Positions 59,121-64,000 of a stretch of DNA of 64,000 nucleotides are shown here, piece after piece (positions within the stretch are counted from its first letter, which is position 1; every line of letters begins with the position of its first letter). The stretch spans positions 124,001-188,000 of the forward strand of contig JAIQDT010003807.1 in NCBI GenBank assembly GCA_021521415.1, given 5' to 3'. Under the pieces are notes generated by a model. The model was given only the letters and a program-made list of their open reading frames with translations, had not been told where the DNA came from and made no database searches. The stretch is from Bidens hawaiensis. Lineage: Eukaryota > Streptophyta > Magnoliopsida > Asterales > Asteraceae. A program made the translations under genes and the position numbers.

Positions 59121-59594
59121 CGTGCATATGGTCACAAGTTTTCGAAGCCCATTTTCCGCACGAATATTGACTCGATGTCACCGAAAGAAGGTATATATTG
59201 GTTTGTGAGTTTGTGTAGGCATGAAATAATGCTGGTTACATAGTATTGTTGTGTTTCAATTGTATATGGCCTGTGTGTTTTTATTCTTGATATGTAAAAG
59301 ATTGGTTAGTGTTGTTATACATGTATATGAAAGTAATCTTGCTTATGCATTTTTTTTAAATATTTTTTTTACTTTTAATATATAATATATATATATAGGA
59401 AAAAATATTTAATATATAATATATATATTTTTTAAAAATATTTATATGAACGTATGGGGTTTGAATTTTAAACCTTTTTAATTTTTAGACTATGGAACAG
59501 TCAATGCATCAACCGGGCCGGTCCCTGAATATATACTTCAGTCAAGAAACATCAAAAGAATCATTGTCCTAATGTTTGGACAACAAAAACAAAT
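59121..59594. other. Convergent intergenic region
   Basis: These 474 bp hold the 3' ends of the membrane gene (plus) and the FMN hydrolase gene (minus). It includes AT-rich palindromic text near 59370-59440. No further gene was seen. Confidence 0.6.
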
Positions 59595-62500
59595 CTATAT
59601 TCCATTTTGTGGTGCTTTTGTGTCGCTGTTTTGAAATGTGACGCCCAAACGAGAGAGATCTTGCTGTAATGAAACTGCATTCTTGAACTGAATACCGTTT
59701 ATGCTAGCTTCTTTTGCAGCCTCTACATTCTTCAACCTAGTTCACATTAAACAGATTGTTAAGTTAAAAGTTTCGTACAGACAACGCCTTATCATTTATT
59801 TATTTAACGAACCAGATTGTTATAATAACTAATTTTATTTTATAATGAAACAGTTGCTGCAATCGATAAATATGACGTGTTACAGAAAAATAAATATGAT
59901 TTTATGGTTATGGATAACAACTACCTTATGGTTATGTTATTCTACTTTCGAGTGTTTATCAACCAGCTTATGGTTATTGTTAATACTATTAACCATAATA
60001 TGGTATGTTTAGCATTTTTCATAAATAAAAATAATGCAAAAGTATAGGCACACAAAATTCAAGTAACTTAAACATGTAACACATTAGTTAACAAGAATAC
60101 CTGTCATCGATAAAGACGCAATTTTGTGGCTCGGTGTCAAGGTGCTGCAAAACTTCTGAATAGAACTCAGGATCAGGCTTTCTTTTTCCTGCATTTAGAG
60201 AAGGACAGTTAAATGTAGCATGGGATCAAAAAGAAAACAATTGAAGTCTATTTAGACAATTATATGAATAGCGTTTATATTTACCAATTACGCATGAACA
60301 AAACGTCCAGGATAAGTAAGAGGAAAGCTTCAGTTTGTCCTCAATCATTCTATACCTACAAAACAAAGAAGTGAAGTGAACCGTCATGTGAAAACTCAAA
60401 TGAAACTAACTCCTCATCAATTTAGGATCACTGGACCAAATTCTCTTTTTAAAAATAATAAACAAAATTAGTTTATATATTTTGATAATATTTGACAAAC
60501 CTTGATGTTCAGCCATACCATATTGGGTAATTTGTAAAAGCATGCATCTCATAGCCATTTTTCTTTCAGTGTACTTAGAAGTTCTTCAACGCCTTCTAGA
60601 TACTCGTATCCTTGATAAATACAACTTTTGAGGCCTGAAAGGGAGACGGAATGCCATTATTGAAAGGCATTAACATATATTTTGGCTAATGAAGGTACAT
60701 TGGATATTAATAACATCAATTCTTCGGTCCATGAGATTCTTATATCTTTCACTAATGAAGGTACATTGGATATTTGGCTAACATATATTTTGGCTGTTAG
60801 TAACAGATGTATTGTAATATAGATTCGGGAACTTGTAAATCTGTTATAGCCTACCTTCCAAGTCAAAATGTCTTCCATCTTTGAAAAATATCCTAGCGAG
60901 TTCCATCTGAAAAAAAGATATGTACTCTTTTTTACAATGTAAACAAAAAAAACCAAATTTCAACGTGAATCACAATGTTGATTAATAAAACGAAAACATA
61001 ACAAAAATAAATGCTTTTTATGTCAGTTGAACATCTATAATGTATCTGTTAAAGGGCTTAATTCAAACAACAAAAGCTGAAAAAAATTAATAATATGAAT
61101 AATATTAAACTCTAACTCATCAATGAGACCCTTTTCAAACTCAATCCAAGCTGTAGGATGTTTGCAGTCTAACAGTTCCTTCATTGACATTCTGAGTAAA
61201 ACATTAAAATGAAATATATGGATGATATATTAATATCTTATAATAATTGATAAAAGTGTGACAAAAAGTTAAATCTAACAAAAAAAGGATCAAGGTTGCG
61301 TTTAATAATAACCGAACCTATATCAACAAACTAACCGAACCGATTGACCAAAAACCGATTGGTTATAAAAAAAGGTTAACCGATGACTTTGGCTGAAACT
61401 AACAACTGAACTGTGCACACCCCTGTTTAAGATACTACACGAGCTCGAGCTTGAGACGAGCTTAGGCTTGTTTAAGGTTTTTCTCAAAATATAAAAAAAT
61501 AATTAAAGATGTGTATAAATCAGTTAATAAATAATAAACCAGCCGATCCCGAGCTTGCAAAAACGACTCACGAGCTGATCTCAAGTACTAGAAAAAGAGC
61601 CCGAAACGAGTCGAGCTCGACCTCTCGTAAGTCAAAACGAAACTTGCTCGAGCTCTCATAGGTAAAAAACAAGCTCGAGCTCTCATAAGTAGAATTGAGC
61701 TTAAGCCGAGCCCAAGTTACTCAAAACGAGCTCCAGCTCTTTTAAGTAAAAAATGAGCTTGAGCTCTCGTAAGTAAAAAACGAGCTTGAGATTGAGCTCT
61801 CTTAAGTAACATCGAACCTCGAACTCTAGTAACTCAGAACAAACTCGAGCTCTCATAAGTAAAACACGAGCTTGGGATTGGCTCTTGTAAGTAAAAAACG
61901 AGCTTGAGTTCGAGCTCTCGTAAGCAAAAAAACAAGCTTGAGATTGAGCTCTCTTAAGTAAAAACGAACCTCGAACTCTAGTTACTCAAAACAAGCTCCA
62001 GCTCTTGTAAGTAAAAAACGAGCTCGAGCTCTCGTAAGTAAAATCAAGCCGACCTCTCGTAAGTAAAATCGTGCCTGAGCTCTCGTAAGTAAAAACGAGC
62101 TCAAGTTACTCAAAACCTCGAGTTCTCGTAAGTAAAAATGTAGAAATGAGCTCAAACTCTCGTAAGTAAAAAACGAACCTCGAACTCTAGTTACTCAAAA
62201 CGAGCTCCAACTCTCGTAAGTAATGACAAGCTCAAGCTAAAATCGAGCCCGAGCTCTCCTAAGTAAAAACGAGCTCGAGCTCAAGCTCTCGTAAGTCAAA
62301 AACAAGCCAAGCAAGCTTGAGCTCTCCTTAATAAAAAACGAGCTCGAGGTCGAACACTCGGCTCATTTACAGTGTGGCAAAATCCAAATGACCTAATCCT
62401 ACAACAGTGACACTAAACTGAACCAATCAAATCAATCCTAATAACAAATTCAATAATCCTAATCATTATTATTATTATTAGCATAAAACAATATACCCGA

Positions 62501-62711
62501 AAAAGGCGGGAATATCGTGGTAAAACGGATCGCGAACAATCGTGTCCATAATATCAAACAATAAAACCGGAAGCTTCCGGTCAGTTGTAACGGCTAAACC
62601 GGAAGCGTGTAGAGCCATTTTAGTAGTTGTTGAAGGTAATTTTGGTGACGAATATGAAGACCTGCAGATTAAAGGAATTAATAATGCTTGATAGGGTTTC
62701 AATGCTGCCAT
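59595..62711 (-). CDS. cpFHy1: Chloroplast FMN hydrolase (HAD phosphatase), with small lesions
   Basis: HAD-superfamily phosphatase resembling Arabidopsis AtcpFHy1, which dephosphorylates FMN to riboflavin in plastids (from memory). Seven exons (minus): 62497-62711, 61116-61191, 60855-60906, 60519-60634, 60285-60355, 60101-60188, 59595-59736. The N-terminus (MAALKPYQALLIPLICRSS) is transit-peptide-like; then LLFDIMDTIVRDPFYHDIPA (HAD motif I, DxMDT), WIEFEKGLIDE, HAFTNYPIW, YLSWTFCSCVIG, KRKPDPEFYSEVL, FIDDR (motif IV) and a final AAKEASINGIQF. Two lesions: the exon 2 end (GATGAGTTAGAG) lacks a GT that keeps phase, as if one G were lost, and exon 4 has one surplus A in AAAAATGG near 60555 (116 nt where 115 keeps frame). 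Everything else is open. It may be a real pseudogene or base-calling error. Confidence 0.85.
61430..62370. repeat. GAGCTC minisatellite in intron 1 of the FMN hydrolase gene
   Basis: More than 20 imperfect units of about 30-45 bp built from GAGCTCGAGCTCTCGTAAG and TAAAAAACGAGC-like words. The ends (ACACCCCTGTTTAAG near 61420 and CGGCTCATTTACAGTGT near 62350) suggest expansion inside a copy of the hAT GAGCTC MITE. Confidence 0.8.
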
Positions 62712-63304
62712 TGAAATTCGGTTTGTTTGTTTGTTATTCCGATTTTGACTTAATTAAAGGATCGAATAATATTAAGTATTGGACCCACCCAAGATAAGGT
62801 GGTTTATGTGTTGTATAAGTCGTTATATGTAGTTGGGTGATGTGTAAGGACTAACAACTAATTTAGATTAGTCAGGATTAATGATATTGAAATTTATATG
62901 TAAACTTTTAAATATACATATATTCAGTTTTGATTTTTGACGGATGTTGAACAAATGAGGATTAATGGGGTAACAAGTGGCTGACGATTAATCGGTTTCT
63001 AGTTGTGATTCTTTGTAACACTGATGTGAAATAAGTAGTCATACGTTTAAAGCTTATGGAGAAGAAGTAAAAGTTTAATTGCTTTGCTAAAAAAAGGTAC
63101 TATAAAATTATCAAATTACTAAAATTTTTAGGAGGTGTTTGAAATTCCTTATTTTACATCCTTATAACCTTTCCTGTAAGTTAAAAAGTTACATGTAACT
63201 TATCAATTTATCCACTCACAATAACACACAATACCAAATATCTTTTAATTTTTTCAAATGTTAATAAATCATAAGTTGCTTAACACCCCCTCATTGACTA
63301 ATAC

Positions 63305-63583
63305 TCTAAGACCATCCTCTATGTGAGGGGCTTCGAAGCCCCTCCCCAGTGCCACGTCAGTGCCACATAAGCACCGAGAGGGGGGCATCGAAACCTCAAC
63401 CAATAATGCCCCAAGGGCGCCCCTATATATATACACAAAGGCGCCCGCATTCACACACAAAGGCGCCATCGTTTGAACGACCCTTGGGTCCGCGCCCCAC
63501 CACCAAGTGTGCCCCTTGGTGGTGTTCCGCGCCCAAAGAGCCCACCACCTCACTTGACTACGCCCCATAGTGGGTGGTCTGAT
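63305..63583. mobile_element. MITE with imperfect inverted ends
   Basis: The left end CTAAGACCATCCTCTATG and the right end CATAGTGGGTGGTCTGATAG are imperfect inverses (about 15 of 19). The interior is GC-rich with CGCCCCT repeats and a TATA-like run, non-coding. A second possible Tourist-like MITE lies just before it (about 63130-63293, GGAGGTGTTTGAAATTCC and the inverse AACACCCCCT), with no clean target duplication. Confidence 0.45.
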
Positions 63584-64000
63584 AGTGCAGCCACGCAACT
63601 CATTTGTTCTAATTCTTTTTATATTGCTTTTCAATCAATAAACCACGGTCGTCCTTGTTGGGCCGTGAGACATCAAGTTCAAAGAGAAAATCGCAAGACA
63701 TGTTGTGATTGGGCTGACCATCATAAAACCTCCTCGCCTGGACTTTAAGTCGTAGAAGTTGGCACAATTAATATTATACATGGGCTTCAAGTTAACAGAG
63801 TTTAGACTTTAGACCCACTAAATCCATTAGCCTGTCGGAGTGTCGGTTGACCCACATTTTGTAGAAGGCCACTCAATGGGCTTAACACCAGCCTAAAGTT
63901 TTCAGAGTGGGCCTTCTAGTCGCCTTAGCCTTTAGCTATTTAACCACAGCACCCACTAGCCCAGAGTCCCACACATCTCAATCAGGGCCGTTCAAACTGC
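63584..64000. other. Window end, no gene recognised
   Basis: Moderately GC-rich sequence with several ATGGGCTTCAAG- and GTGGGCCTTC-like words, as in plant repeats. No exon or element end could be supported. Confidence 0.35.

Noticed and set aside
61430..62370. Dense GAGCTC repeats as a possible regulatory array or CRISPR-like locus
   Set aside because: They match the ends of a MITE family seen at least six times in the window and lie in an intron, so local expansion of a MITE is the simpler reading.

Overview
The window is nuclear DNA from a flowering plant. The genes have many small exons with GT..AG introns, the intergenic DNA is AT-rich, and LTR retrotransposons, MITEs, Helitrons and a SINE are dense. 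The abundance of GAGCTC-rich hAT-type MITEs and the style of the Tat-type Gypsy elements make an Asteraceae-like eudicot my best guess; this is inference, not proven.

Layout. 1-6.8 kb: a repeat-rich stretch with a 55-codon single-exon gene (minus strand, 5420-5587) and two decayed tandem copies of it, plus two hAT elements with 8-bp target duplications, a SINE and a Tourist-like MITE. 7.2-13.0 kb: a complete but non-coding LTR element (186-bp LTRs, CAAAC target duplication) holding an 81-bp perfect inverted repeat. 13.1-17.5 kb: a five-exon tonoplast monosaccharide transporter gene (minus strand) with one frameshift in the large cytosolic-loop exon. 17.5-24.4 kb: no gene seen; Helitron and fold-back elements. 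24.5-35.2 kb: a solo Gypsy-type LTR (target duplication CTAAA) with a minus-strand Tat-like element nested in it that keeps gag but has lost almost all of pol. 35.2-37.1 kb: no gene seen. 37.1-49.1 kb: a second, plus-strand Tat-like element with gag, protease, RT, two RNase H domains and integrase, broken by several stops. Both Tat elements carry, antisense to gag-pol, an intron-containing gene with a Transposase_28-like N-terminal region and a coiled coil, with its own TATA box.

49.6-59.1 kb: an eight-exon plus-strand gene for a plant membrane protein of unknown function (590 codons when the insertion is ignored). Its fifth exon is split by a 3010-bp PIF/Harbinger-like element (14-bp TIRs, TAA target duplication). 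That element has captured the first exon of PEX5 and the last six exons of a GT14 (BC10/DUF266-like) glycosyltransferase gene, introns included. 59.6-62.7 kb: a convergent minus-strand gene for a chloroplast flavin mononucleotide hydrolase (HAD family), apparently with two small lesions, and with a large GAGCTC minisatellite in intron 1. 63.3-63.6 kb: a MITE; nothing recognised after it.

The most unusual object is the gene-capturing Harbinger-like element inside a conserved exon. Its pyrimidine-rich right end and the AG at the junction could let the host gene splice the whole element out at the cost of six residues. The second most unusual feature is the pair of Tat elements with an antisense, spliced accessory gene.
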